Positions 17,063 to 25,352 of a stretch of DNA of 64,000 nucleotides are shown here, piece after piece. Position numbers and translations under genes: made by a program. A model generated the notes under the pieces. It worked only from the letters and a program-made list of their open reading frames with translations, did no database searches and had not been told where the DNA came from. Positions within the stretch are counted from its first letter, which is position 1. Each line of letters opens with the position of its first letter. This DNA comes from CAYIHX01 sp964363305 (GTDB taxonomy: Bacteria > Bdellovibrionota > UBA1018): contig CAYIHX010000002.1 in the NCBI GenBank assembly GCA_964363305.1, positions 99,565 to 163,564 on the forward strand, given 5' to 3'.

Positions 17063-18129
17063 CTTGGATCGAAGCCTGGAAGGATACCTTTGGGATATCG
17101 TCGGAGGTGCCACTCGGCGTGGTTGCGTTCGGTGCCGTGTTTTGTCTCTACTTCTTTGTGGTTCTTCCCAGTTCGATTATCTTCAATTTTCTCGACCACA
17201 AAATTACTGCGGATTTACAGGCGCGAGTGGGTCCCAATCGTGCCGGACCGAAGGGGATATTTCATTTTCTGGCCGATTTTCTCAAGCTGATGGAAAAGGG
17301 AATCACGCGCAAAAAAGGAGCGCCAAACTGGCTCTGGTTTTCTCTCCATTCGATGGCGCTTTACAGTACCATCGCAGCCCTACCTATTGGCGCGGATTTG
17401 GTTTTGCTCAATACGGATATGAGCGCGCTCGTGCCGGTCTGGACATTCATCGTGCTTGCACTGGGCTTGATGTTGCTCGGCCTGGAGCAACGCACGGTTT
17501 CTGGTGGGTTTGGAGGCCTGCGACTAGCGGCCCAGGTTCTTGCCGGGAGTTTTCCGTCCACCGTTGCCATCTTGTGTGTCGGGTTTAAATCTGGTGGATT
17601 GAAGTGGACGCAAATAGTTGATGCGCAGGGTGCGTATCCGCATCACTGGACAGCTTTTTCTGATCCGTTTTCGTTCATCGCCTTTTGTGTCTTTCTCTGT
17701 GGTGGCCTCATTTTGCTAAGTGTTCCCCCTTTTGACGCCGCGCTGGGCCCGAGTGAGCTTGCCGGTGGGATTTCTTCGCAGGAGGCGGGAAGGCGCTTGA
17801 GCCTCTTTTGGTTTGGCAGATTTTATGGCTTCTTTTTCTGGTCGATGATGACTGCGGCCCTTTTTCTCGGTGGTTGGCGGGCGCCCGAGGCCGTCACCGA
17901 GATTGCGAGGGGTGTAGCGGGGCCCTGGCTGTACAGGGCTCTAGAGGCCGGCGTTATCGTGTCGAAAGCGTTTTTTGTTATGCTCTCGTGGGTCGTTGTT
18001 TCACGGGTGGTGCCCCGCCTTCGGTCGGATCAGATTACCGGGTTCGCGTGGAAAATTTTATGCCCATTTGCGCTTGTTGCGCTTGCGGGTGTTTCGATTT
18101 GGATAAGCTTTGTGGGGATTGGATCATGA
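17059..18129 (+). CDS. nuoH: NuoH-like membrane subunit (cluster 1)
   Basis: A 356-residue, about eight-helix NuoH homologue. It starts at GTG 17059 inside the nuoD stop (GTGA); a longer open frame upstream is spurious. Landmarks are ARVGPNRAGPKG (canonical NRLGPNR) and PPFDAALGPSEL (canonical LPFDLPEGESEI). Several acidic residues that form the quinone-side and E-channel path are lost: the Glu of AETNR, the Glu of SYELSL, the Glu of MMAEY and part of PEGESE. One Glu of the loop remains. It should bridge the peripheral arm and the antiporter-like subunits. Confidence 0.85.
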   Translation: MTWIEAWKDTFGISSEVPLGVVAFGAVFCLYFFVVLPSSIIFNFLDHKITADLQARVGPNRAGPKGIFHFLADFLKLMEKGITRKKGAPNWLWFSLHSMALYSTIAALPIGADLVLLNTDMSALVPVWTFIVLALGLMLLGLEQRTVSGGFGGLRLAAQVLAGSFPSTVAILCVGFKSGGLKWTQIVDAQGAYPHHWTAFSDPFSFIAFCVFLCGGLILLSVPPFDAALGPSELAGGISSQEAGRRLSLFWFGRFYGFFFWSMMTAALFLGGWRAPEAVTEIARGVAGPWLYRALEAGVIVSKAFFVMLSWVVVSRVVPRLRSDQITGFAWKILCPFALVALAGVSIWISFVGIGS

Positions 18130-18671
18130 GGTCGGTATCGGTCTTCACGAGCATGTTGGATTACATTAAGAGTGTCGCATCGGGCCTCCGGTCGGTTTGG
18201 CGAGCGCTTGCCACGGCTCTTCCTTACCTTTTGAAATTCAATTCGGGAGAGCGACGGAGGGAAGTTACGGAGCAATATCCAGATCCAGTTTCGGCGCGGA
18301 CGCCAGACGAGCTGCCGACCCGTTCACGGGGTTTTCTTGTGAACGACATCGATCGATGTACCGGTTGCAAAGACTGCGAAAAGGTATGTCCCGTTCAGTG
18401 TATCTCAGTTGAAACGGAGCTCGGTGCGGACGCGGCAAAAATTTGGATCAGCGTTTTCGATATTGATCAGTCACGTTGCATTTTTTGTGGTCTTTGTGCC
18501 GAAGTGTGTGCTCCCAACTCGCTTGTGCATACGCGCCAATATGAGGGCTCGGTGTATCAGCTGGATCAGATGGTCAGAAGTTTTGGCAGAGGACGAGTCA
18601 CGCAGGAGCAAAGAGCAAAGTGGTCGGCGCTTCGACGGGCCCAAGAGCTTACCGAGGGGGGCTTGACGTGA
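18126..18671 (+). CDS. nuoI: NuoI-like 8Fe ferredoxin subunit (cluster 1)
   Basis: A 181-residue protein with two [4Fe-4S] motifs, CTGCKDCEKVCP and CIFCGLCAEVC, the ligands of clusters N6a and N6b. It starts at ATG 18126 in the nuoH stop (ATGA). Like NuoB of this cluster it keeps every Fe-S ligand, so an electron wire toward N2 is predicted. The C-terminus carries an extra charged tail (WSALRRAQEL) absent from the 147-residue NuoI of the second operon. Confidence 0.93.
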   Translation: MRSVSVFTSMLDYIKSVASGLRSVWRALATALPYLLKFNSGERRREVTEQYPDPVSARTPDELPTRSRGFLVNDIDRCTGCKDCEKVCPVQCISVETELGADAAKIWISVFDIDQSRCIFCGLCAEVCAPNSLVHTRQYEGSVYQLDQMVRSFGRGRVTQEQRAKWSALRRAQELTEGGLT

Positions 18672-19192
18672 TTCCTGTTCTTGCAGCTTTGACGATATCC
18701 TGTGCAGTGTTGGCGACCTTTCTCTCGGATCTGAGGCGGGCCGCGTTAGCCCTGTGGCTGAGTGCGCTTTCGGTTGGGGGGTTATACCTCGCCTTGGGGG
18801 CCGAAGTGTTGGCGATCGTTCAGTGGATTCTGTCGACCCTTGCTACTATCAGTTTTCTATTTCACTCCGTCATGTTCGGCGAATACGGAACGACCGCTGT
18901 TCCGGCCAGGGGGCGAGGTTGGGTGTCGGCGATCGGACCTCTGCTGGCGGGAGGGGCTTTCGGGTGGATCATTCTTTTAGGGTTTGCTCAGTTCTCACAA
19001 AAAATCAGCCTTGGCTTTTGGGCGGAGGAGATTCCCATCCAGGGACTTTCGGAGATGGGCAGCGTCCTCGCCTCAAAACATCTGTTGTCGGTCGAGATAT
19101 TGGGACTGACTCTATTTTTGGTAATCGTCGGTGTCGGCGTGATTGCTCGCGCGGAGCCGCGGACAAATCTGAGAGGAGGGGCCAAGTTATGA
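18668..19192 (+). CDS. nuoJ: NuoJ-like membrane subunit (cluster 1)
   Basis: A 174-residue five-helix protein in the nuoJ position. It starts at GTG 18668 in the nuoI stop (GTGA) and overlaps nuoK by ATGA. Similarity to NuoJ is seen in the helix 3 region (EVLAIVQWILSTLATISFLF), aligning with FQILVYAGAIMVLFIFVIML of the second operon. The YAGAIMVLF motif carrying the pi-bulge Tyr is not retained. It should lie between NuoA/NuoK and the antiporter-like subunits. Confidence 0.75.
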   Translation: MIPVLAALTISCAVLATFLSDLRRAALALWLSALSVGGLYLALGAEVLAIVQWILSTLATISFLFHSVMFGEYGTTAVPARGRGWVSAIGPLLAGGAFGWIILLGFAQFSQKISLGFWAEEIPIQGLSEMGSVLASKHLLSVEILGLTLFLVIVGVGVIARAEPRTNLRGGAKL

Positions 19193-19476
19193 TCGTTGTT
19201 GCTGCTGTGTTAGGGGGGCTTGGAATCACTTGCATGCTTTATCGCCCGACCCTCTTGGGTTTTTTGGTTGGGGTTCAGCTTCTGATCCTGGGATCGACCT
19301 TCGGATTTGTGATCGCCGGAGTTTCGTCCTCGGAGACCGTTGAAGGGCATATTTTTGGCTTCTTCATTCTCACCGGTTCGATCGGTGTTTTTTCTACGAT
19401 TTTGGGCCTAGTAGCGAGGCTGTTTTTCCTCAAAGGAAATACGGCTGTTGAAGAACTTACAACGCTAAAGAACTGA
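19189..19476 (+). CDS. nuoK: NuoK-like subunit without the two channel glutamates (cluster 1)
   Basis: A 95-residue, three-helix NuoK homologue. Aligning with NuoK at 32509, the Glu of helix 2 (MCIELMLNA) is Gln (VGVQLLILG), and the Glu of helix 3 (VAAAESAVG) is Val or another neutral residue (ILTGSIGVF). These correspond to E36 and E72 of E. coli NuoK, which are needed for proton-coupled activity. The frame is intact and overlaps nuoJ by ATGA. The next gene begins 15 nt downstream. Confidence 0.8.
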   Translation: MIVVAAVLGGLGITCMLYRPTLLGFLVGVQLLILGSTFGFVIAGVSSSETVEGHIFGFFILTGSIGVFSTILGLVARLFFLKGNTAVEELTTLKN

Positions 19477-19491
19477 GAAAGGAGCACGGAA

Positions 19492-21426
19492 ATGGAAAAT
19501 CTTCCCCTTTGGTTGATCAGCATTCTTGGGCTTCTTGTTTTGTCAGGTGTGCTTGTCATCGCAATGGGCAGCCGCCTTCCACGCCAGGGAGATTGGTTGG
19601 TGCTTACGGCGCTGAGTGCGGTCGTGATCGCGATTATTTTACATTGGTCCGGGTACCTGGGCGATGGCCCTTTGGAGTCGGAGCTGGTCGGCTGGGTGTT
19701 TCGGCAGGGCGACGATCGGTCATTGCGATTTGGGATGGCGGCGGATCATCTGGGGTTGCTTTTTGTTTTTCTGTCGGCCCTTCTCGGTGGAGCAGCGTTA
19801 TTTCCACTTCTTCGAATCACTACGAAGAGCCACGCACCGCAGTTTGTTTTAGGATCAATCGCCCTGTCTACCGTGGGCAGTGCCGTCTGCTGGACGGCAA
19901 CGACACCCTGGCTCTACTCATTTGGCGTAACGTTTCTGATAGTCGGGGGTGCCTTTGCGTTTCGTCGGCTGCCGGAGAAAAAAAACGATGGAAAGGATGT
20001 TGAGAGATTTTTAAGAGAGCGGCTTTTGGGCTTTCTGTTTCTCCTTCTTGGGGTGGGCGCCTGGTCGAGCCTGGGCATTGACTTACGTCCGGACACCGGC
20101 GCATCTTGGGCGGGATCGCTGTCAACTGTGGCTCTCATTCTGCTTCTCTTTGGGGTCCTGTTTCAGTTTCAGGCCATTCCGCTGTTGAAATCGCATCTAC
20201 TGGCGGGAGAGACGTCCGGGACTCTTCGGTTGCTGGCGACTCAAATTTTCCCAGGGTGGGCTTCGTTCGCTCTTCTATTGCGGTTCCAAAAAGATTTCGA
20301 GGTGCTTGGGGTTCTCGGTATTGCGAGCTGGATCTCTCTAGGCCTTGCACTGCTTACGGCCTTTGCCGGCCTTCTCCAGCGGGAGGCGCGAAATGGAGTC
20401 CCGATGTTGCAGGCAGTTGTCTTTCTGATAGCCTTCTCAGCTTTAATTCAGATCGGTCCTGGGGCCGCGATCGCAATCCTTCTCTCGGCAACATTCGGCG
20501 TGCTCGGTATCTCGTATGTAGGTGAACTGAACCCAGAGGAGGAGGAGCGTCAGCGGTCTCCGGCGTCCGCATACTCACTTGCTAATCGAATTCCTGTTTT
20601 TTCAGCGGGGCTCGCGGTGACCGGGGGTCTTGGTCTTTTGAGCTCCGCCGGATTTTCCCTCTGGGTAAATGCACTATTTGGCGATCCATGGGCGTTGGCT
20701 GGCGGACTATTTGTGTTGAGCGTTTTTTCCGCGCAGGCATGGAGAGTGGTTTGGCTGGTGTTGAGGAGCCAGCCGCCCCGGCCACATCATTGGACCACTC
20801 TCCTGTTTCCTTATGTTCTTTCCATTGGAACTATTGGGGTAATCTGGCAGGGCTTTCCTGTAGTGGCTCTTCTCGAGGATGCAAACGCGCGTCTTTTTCA
20901 GTCAATCATTGAAGGACCTTTGGGCTTCAAGATTTCAGGATTGGACAACGACCAGGGGTTCTCGATTACGGCGATACTTCAGGGGGTTCTTGTCTCTTCA
21001 TTTCTTTTCGCCTCTTGGCTGAGTGCGCCCACTGTTGATCGCCTAACGGGCCTTTGGGATCGATTCCCAGTGACCACGAGGTTCATAGGTGAAGGTTATG
21101 GATTGGATAAGCTGGCTGAACGACTGCTGACGAGTGTTCTTCGGCTTGGCGTCACGCTCTCGAAAGTTTTCGACTTAAAGATTTGGGAAAGCTGGATTCC
21201 CCGCTTGGGAGAGGCCGCGATCGCTAACGTGAGCGGTCCTGCTGGTCGAGCGGACCAACGGTTGAGGGCATGGATTGATCGCTCGAGTGCCCGGACGGTG
21301 GCCTTTCCTGGAAAGCTTGTGCAGTTGCTCCAGAGCGGTGATGTTCAATGGTATTTATTCTTCGCGATTGGGTCGGCTCTCGCGCTCTTATTACATTTTA
21401 TGCAAAGCTCGCCACAGGGCCGCTAA
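19492..21426 (+). CDS. nuoL: NuoL-like antiporter-type subunit, highly divergent (cluster 1)
   Basis: A 644-residue polytopic protein, the same length as the canonical NuoL at 32824 but strongly divergent. The three residues used for pumping can be located by local alignment and are all changed: GWEGVG becomes WLYSFGV (Glu lost), GKSAQIPL becomes FQFQAIPL (Lys to Gln), and FSKDEVLWV becomes SSAGFSLWV (Lys to Ala). The His of ALIHAATMV is also lost. The frame is open throughout, and the gene retains a C-terminal tail likely to form the lateral helix. It has its own ribosome site (AAAGGAG). Confidence 0.75.
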   Translation: MENLPLWLISILGLLVLSGVLVIAMGSRLPRQGDWLVLTALSAVVIAIILHWSGYLGDGPLESELVGWVFRQGDDRSLRFGMAADHLGLLFVFLSALLGGAALFPLLRITTKSHAPQFVLGSIALSTVGSAVCWTATTPWLYSFGVTFLIVGGAFAFRRLPEKKNDGKDVERFLRERLLGFLFLLLGVGAWSSLGIDLRPDTGASWAGSLSTVALILLLFGVLFQFQAIPLLKSHLLAGETSGTLRLLATQIFPGWASFALLLRFQKDFEVLGVLGIASWISLGLALLTAFAGLLQREARNGVPMLQAVVFLIAFSALIQIGPGAAIAILLSATFGVLGISYVGELNPEEEERQRSPASAYSLANRIPVFSAGLAVTGGLGLLSSAGFSLWVNALFGDPWALAGGLFVLSVFSAQAWRVVWLVLRSQPPRPHHWTTLLFPYVLSIGTIGVIWQGFPVVALLEDANARLFQSIIEGPLGFKISGLDNDQGFSITAILQGVLVSSFLFASWLSAPTVDRLTGLWDRFPVTTRFIGEGYGLDKLAERLLTSVLRLGVTLSKVFDLKIWESWIPRLGEAAIANVSGPAGRADQRLRAWIDRSSARTVAFPGKLVQLLQSGDVQWYLFFAIGSALALLLHFMQSSPQGR

Positions 21427-21438
21427 GGAGAAACGAAC

Positions 21439-22947
21439 GTGAATCAGCATCTCATTACGCTTATGATTGCGCTTCCCGTCGTGGGGGCCGTTTTCCAGGC
21501 GGTGCATTTAGAGAGACGGGCGATGACGATCAGGGGGATTGCGCTCCTGTCGAGCATCGCGAGCAGTGTGATCGCACTGGTATTGGCGCTCAATGTCCCG
21601 GCGTTCACCGCTGAGGTTACCCAATTGGAGACGTTGCCATGGGTGGGATCTTTCGCCATCTCTTACGTGGTTGGGATCGACGGACTGGGCGTCCCGTTTT
21701 TACTTTTGGTAGCGGTTACGTTTCCGACCCTGCTTGGCTACGAGTGGAACCAAAAGTTTGGCGGACGAGGAATGAACGCATTGTTCCTGCTTCTGCAGTC
21801 GGCCTTTTTAGGGGTGATCTGTTCTCAAGATCTCTTCCTTCAATTTTTCTTTCTTTCGCTGACTATTTTGCCGTTTTTCTTCCTGATGGGTGTCTGGGGA
21901 GGCGAAGGCAGGGAACAGTCCTCGTTTCGGGCGGTCATAGCGGCCTCGATAGGACATGGGTTAATTTTTGGGGCACTGGTACTCATCTATTACGCGGCGG
22001 ATCCGCATACGTTTGATCTGCGCGCGCTTGAGGGAGGAAAGTTAGGCGAAGCAAGTTTTCGTTTCCTTGGGGCGCCAGTGTCTGTTTCTGCGGCAGCATT
22101 TCTCCTCATAACCGTTGGTTTGTCCCTTCGGGGCGCTGTTTGGCCGTTGCATGGTTGGTTTGTGAAGGCGATCAATGAATCGACCCCAACTGCTTCGGTG
22201 GCGCTCGCGGTCGTTTCGTTGCCCGTATCGATGTTTCTTATGATTCGGTGGGGCTACGCTCTTTTGCCGGAAACTATGGCTCTGGCGGCTCCGACAGTCG
22301 TTCTGGTAGGAGCAGCAAATTTGCTGATTGGAATGATTTGCGCTGCAGGTCAGAAGTCCCTCAAGGGATTAATGGCCTATTTGTGCATCGCATCGAGTGG
22401 GTTCGCGATGATGGGCGTGGGGTCGTTAGATGCCCTTGGGGTTGTAGGGGCGGTTTACCAGCTGTTTGTGACTTCAATTGCCATGGCGGGATTTGGTCTC
22501 TTTGTTGGCGTCTACGCTCAGCGTACGGGTTCGGATGCATTTCGTCGCGATGATGGGACCGCGGTCGTGTCGTCGCTTTCTTATTCAGCGCCGGCGATGG
22601 CGGTAGTCGTAAGCTTTTTCTTGGCGTCAATTCTTGGCTTTCCCGGACTCGGGGGCTTTGTGAGCGCTTCTCTTTTGGTCATCGGAAGTTACGCAGTGCA
22701 TCCTGGGTGGATTTTAGTAGTCGGTTTGGCGCTCCTCGTTGGTGCACATGGCTTTCTGTCGATGTACCGCGTGGTGTTCTTGGGTGCGCCTGGAAAAAAA
22801 GGAACAGCCTTTGAAGATCTCAATTGGACGGAGCGGGCATGTTTGCTTCCGTTGGTCGGAATTCTTCTTTTTACGGGAATTTATCCCAAGCCGTTAATGG
22901 ATGTCATACGTCCAACGGTATTAACTCTTCTCTCGATGGTGAAATAG
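21439..22947 (+). CDS. nuoM: NuoM-like antiporter-type subunit, divergent (cluster 1)
   Basis: A 502-residue polytopic NuoM homologue, recognisable by LMGVWGGEGRE (canonical LIGIWGGKDRI) and VWPLHGWFVKA (canonical LFPLHTWLPDA). Pumping residues differ: the Glu of FWEVMLIP is absent (LSLTILP), the helix 7 Lys (AIKVPLFPLH) is Arg (LRGAVWPLH), the helix 8 Lys (LLKMGG) is lost, and the helix 12 Glu (GFIGEFMILLG) is Ala (GFVSASLLVIG). One basic residue of helix 10 (KSLKGLMAY) remains. GTG start, 12 nt after nuoL, with AAGGAG upstream. Confidence 0.82.
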   Translation: MNQHLITLMIALPVVGAVFQAVHLERRAMTIRGIALLSSIASSVIALVLALNVPAFTAEVTQLETLPWVGSFAISYVVGIDGLGVPFLLLVAVTFPTLLGYEWNQKFGGRGMNALFLLLQSAFLGVICSQDLFLQFFFLSLTILPFFFLMGVWGGEGREQSSFRAVIAASIGHGLIFGALVLIYYAADPHTFDLRALEGGKLGEASFRFLGAPVSVSAAAFLLITVGLSLRGAVWPLHGWFVKAINESTPTASVALAVVSLPVSMFLMIRWGYALLPETMALAAPTVVLVGAANLLIGMICAAGQKSLKGLMAYLCIASSGFAMMGVGSLDALGVVGAVYQLFVTSIAMAGFGLFVGVYAQRTGSDAFRRDDGTAVVSSLSYSAPAMAVVVSFFLASILGFPGLGGFVSASLLVIGSYAVHPGWILVVGLALLVGAHGFLSMYRVVFLGAPGKKGTAFEDLNWTERACLLPLVGILLFTGIYPKPLMDVIRPTVLTLLSMVK

Positions 22948-22948
22948 A

Positions 22949-24397
22949 GTGGAAGAACTGGCCCTTCTCGTACCTGAAATCATCTTAGCTGGGATTCTCG
23001 CACTTCTGGTGGTGAGTGAAATCACTTACCATGGGGAGAAGGTGAGGCTGGTAACGGCTACGGCGCTGTTGGGACTCTTGGCTGCGATGGTCTACACCAT
23101 ACTCAGCTATCCTATAGCCCCTGCGAGGGCGTTTGGTGGTGTTCTTTCGATCGACGGTCTGTCGCTCTTTTTTAAGTTGTTTTTTATTGTTCTCGCAATT
23201 TTAACGCTGACGATTTCAATTCAGGCCAAGGAAGTCGCGCAGGAAAAACGGGCGGAATATGGTGCCCTCATTGTTGCGGGTGCTTTGACGATGAGTTTGG
23301 CGGCGGCGGCGAGTGACTTACTCGTTTGCTTCTTGTGCCTTCAGTCGTTCAATTTGGTCGCGTATCTTTTGGCTGCCTATGGGAAGAGGTCGGTCCAATC
23401 TACAGAGGCCGCAGTCAAGCAGGTGGCTTTTGGAGTGGTGGCCGGGGCCTTCCTTTTGTTTAGCGGAGCGATTCTTTTCGCTGCGACGAAAACCATTAAT
23501 ATCTATGAGATGCACCAGGCGTTGAAATCCGCGACGCTTCTCTATCCGACACTTCTCGTCATTTTGGTTCTCTTGGTGCTGTCGTTTTCCTTCCAGTTAA
23601 GCGCCTTCCCTATGTGCCTTTGGGCACCTGATGCTTTGCAGGGTGCGCCGACGCCGGCATCAGCATTCATCTCAGTCGGCGGGAGGGCTGTCGGGTTTGC
23701 CGTAGCCCTCAGATTTTTGTTGGTCATCTTTTCGGAGCCCATTCAGGGCACGGGCCAGTGGGCTAATACCGGAAGCGTGGATTGGCCCAGGCTGCTCTCC
23801 ATTATCGCGGGAGTAACGTTGCTCTACGGCTCATTTTTGGCCGTACGGCAGGAAACGGTAAAGCGACTGCTGGCTTGCTTGATCGTGGCCCAATCCGGCT
23901 ATCTTTTGCTCGGACTCTTGGTGCTTGATGAGGTCGGGGTTGCGGCGTCGCTTTATAACCTCCTGGTGGAGCTCTTTGCGATCGTTGGATCATTTTACGT
24001 GTTGTCAGTGCTCCAAGAGAAGGGACCAAAAGGGGCATTGGCTCGGGCCATGCCGGAGACGATTTCTTTGATTCTGTTTCTCTCTTGTCTTGTGGGGATT
24101 CCGCCGCTGCCGGGATTTATCGGTAAATTTGCGGTGATTGGTGCTGCCGTGAGCCATGAGTGGTACTCGCTTGCCGTAGTAGCGATTATTTCGATGATTC
24201 TGGGGACGGTATCGGTATTTCGTCTGGTGTTTAGCTTGGTGGGTGATTTTCGAACCCACCGAACGGAGGGCGAGCGGGTCGGACCCATGCAAGTCGCAGT
24301 GCTTGCGGTGTTGTTGGGCCCTCTCTTTATTTTAGGAATTTTTGCAGAGCAGGCCCTGGGTTGGGCCGGGCGCTCCTTGCGGTTCATTTTATGGTAG
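22949..24397 (+). CDS. nuoN: NuoN-like antiporter-type subunit (cluster 1)
   Basis: A 482-residue NuoN homologue and the best conserved of the three antiporter-like proteins here (QGAPTPASAF, GIPPLPGFIGKF). The helix 5 Glu (ALELMSL) is Gln (CLQSFNL), the helix 7 Lys (FKVASAPFH) is Gln (FQLSAFPMC), the helix 8 Lys (LKAAAF) is Arg (GRAVGF), but the helix 12 Lys (FIGKF) is kept. GTG start one base after the nuoM stop. It is the last gene of cluster 1. The canonical nuoA begins 81 nt downstream, so read-through into the second operon is possible. Confidence 0.85.
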   Translation: MEELALLVPEIILAGILALLVVSEITYHGEKVRLVTATALLGLLAAMVYTILSYPIAPARAFGGVLSIDGLSLFFKLFFIVLAILTLTISIQAKEVAQEKRAEYGALIVAGALTMSLAAAASDLLVCFLCLQSFNLVAYLLAAYGKRSVQSTEAAVKQVAFGVVAGAFLLFSGAILFAATKTINIYEMHQALKSATLLYPTLLVILVLLVLSFSFQLSAFPMCLWAPDALQGAPTPASAFISVGGRAVGFAVALRFLLVIFSEPIQGTGQWANTGSVDWPRLLSIIAGVTLLYGSFLAVRQETVKRLLACLIVAQSGYLLLGLLVLDEVGVAASLYNLLVELFAIVGSFYVLSVLQEKGPKGALARAMPETISLILFLSCLVGIPPLPGFIGKFAVIGAAVSHEWYSLAVVAIISMILGTVSVFRLVFSLVGDFRTHRTEGERVGPMQVAVLAVLLGPLFILGIFAEQALGWAGRSLRFILW

Positions 24398-24477
24398 CCG
24401 CTCCCATACCCCGGGGCTATATACTTTAACAAATTCAGGAAGATTGAATCTATCGGCTAAGGAAGAGGAGACAGCGG

Positions 24478-24837
24478 ATGTCGTATATTCCAGTATTGAC
24501 GATGCTTATTTTGGCTCTAGGTCTTGGGGTGGTCATTTCGATCGTCTCTTATGTATTGGGCCCGAAGATTTATAACCGAAGAAAAAACGAAGCGTTCGAA
24601 TGTGGGGTTCCTCCGCAGGGGGACGCGCGGCGGCGTATTTCTGTCCGATTCTATCTCGTCGCGATTCTTTTCCTGTTGTTCGATGTCGAGGGAGTTTTCT
24701 TTTTTCCGTGGGCGATCAGCTTTAGGGAGTATCTCGCCGTGAACCAGTTCATTCTTTATGAAATGGGGTTTTTCGTCGGCGTCCTTTTGATTGGGTACTT
24801 TTATGTGGTCAAAAAGGGAGCATTGGAGTGGGAGTGA
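24478..24837 (+). CDS. nuoA: NADH-quinone oxidoreductase subunit A (cluster 2)
   Basis: A canonical 119-residue NuoA. The loop cysteine ECGVPP and the acidic stretch FDVEGVFFFPWA are intact, and the protein has three membrane helices. Preceded by GGAAGAGGAG and ATG 24478. The 80-nt gap before it holds a TATACT at 24420-24425 but no convincing -35, so an own promoter is only possible. First gene of a full 14-subunit operon. Confidence 0.95.
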   Translation: MSYIPVLTMLILALGLGVVISIVSYVLGPKIYNRRKNEAFECGVPPQGDARRRISVRFYLVAILFLLFDVEGVFFFPWAISFREYLAVNQFILYEMGFFVGVLLIGYFYVVKKGALEWE

Positions 24838-24840
24838 TGT

Positions 24841-25344
24841 ATGTCTAAAGATGGCTCTTCAAGCTTTTTGACGACTAGAGTGGATGCGCTCGTTGGCTGG
24901 GGACGAAAGAATTCTCTGTGGCCTCTGCCTTTCGGGACGAGCTGCTGCGGTATTGAAATGATGGCCACGATGGCGTCGGATTATGATTTGGCTCGGTTTG
25001 GTGCGGAGGCGATTCGCTTCTCCCCCCGTCAGGCTGATCTGCTGATCGTCGCGGGAATCGTGAACGCCAAGATGGCGCCAGTTCTTCGAACGATTTATGA
25101 CCAGATGGCGGATCCAAAGTTCGTGATGTCTTTTGGTGCGTGCGCGTCCTCCGGCGGAATTTTCAATGTTTATAGCGTGACCCAGGGGATCGATACGATT
25201 CTTCCTGTGGATGTATATATTCCCGGCTGTCCACCGGCTCCGGAGGGTGTTTTGCACGCTCTCATGCGGCTTCAGGATAGTATTCAAAGTGGAGACACTT
25301 TTTCTCAGAAGCGCGAGCGTTCGCTTCGGAAAGTGTTGAGGTAG
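24841..25344 (+). CDS. nuoB: NADH-quinone oxidoreductase subunit B (cluster 2)
   Basis: A 167-residue NuoB carrying cluster N2. Ligands: the Cys pair in GTSCCGIEMM, the Cys in GACASSGG and the Cys in PGCPPAPEG. The quinone-site-facing stretch FSPRQADLLIVAG is canonical. It begins 3 nt after nuoA. Within this window it is the reference for the divergent NuoB at 14936. Confidence 0.96.
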   Translation: MSKDGSSSFLTTRVDALVGWGRKNSLWPLPFGTSCCGIEMMATMASDYDLARFGAEAIRFSPRQADLLIVAGIVNAKMAPVLRTIYDQMADPKFVMSFGACASSGGIFNVYSVTQGIDTILPVDVYIPGCPPAPEGVLHALMRLQDSIQSGDTFSQKRERSLRKVLR

Positions 25345-25352
25345 ATCGCCAG

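Noticed and set aside
14505..24397. Cluster 1 as a membrane-bound NiFe hydrogenase or Ech/Hyf-type complex
   Set aside because: NuoD-like protein has no N- or C-terminal CxxC pairs for a NiFe site, and no small hydrogenase maturation genes are nearby; NuoA and NuoJ positions fit complex I order.
14505..24397. Cluster 1 as decaying pseudogenes
   Set aside because: All eleven frames are open, overlaps are kept, lengths match and Fe-S cysteines are intact, which is not expected after loss of selection.
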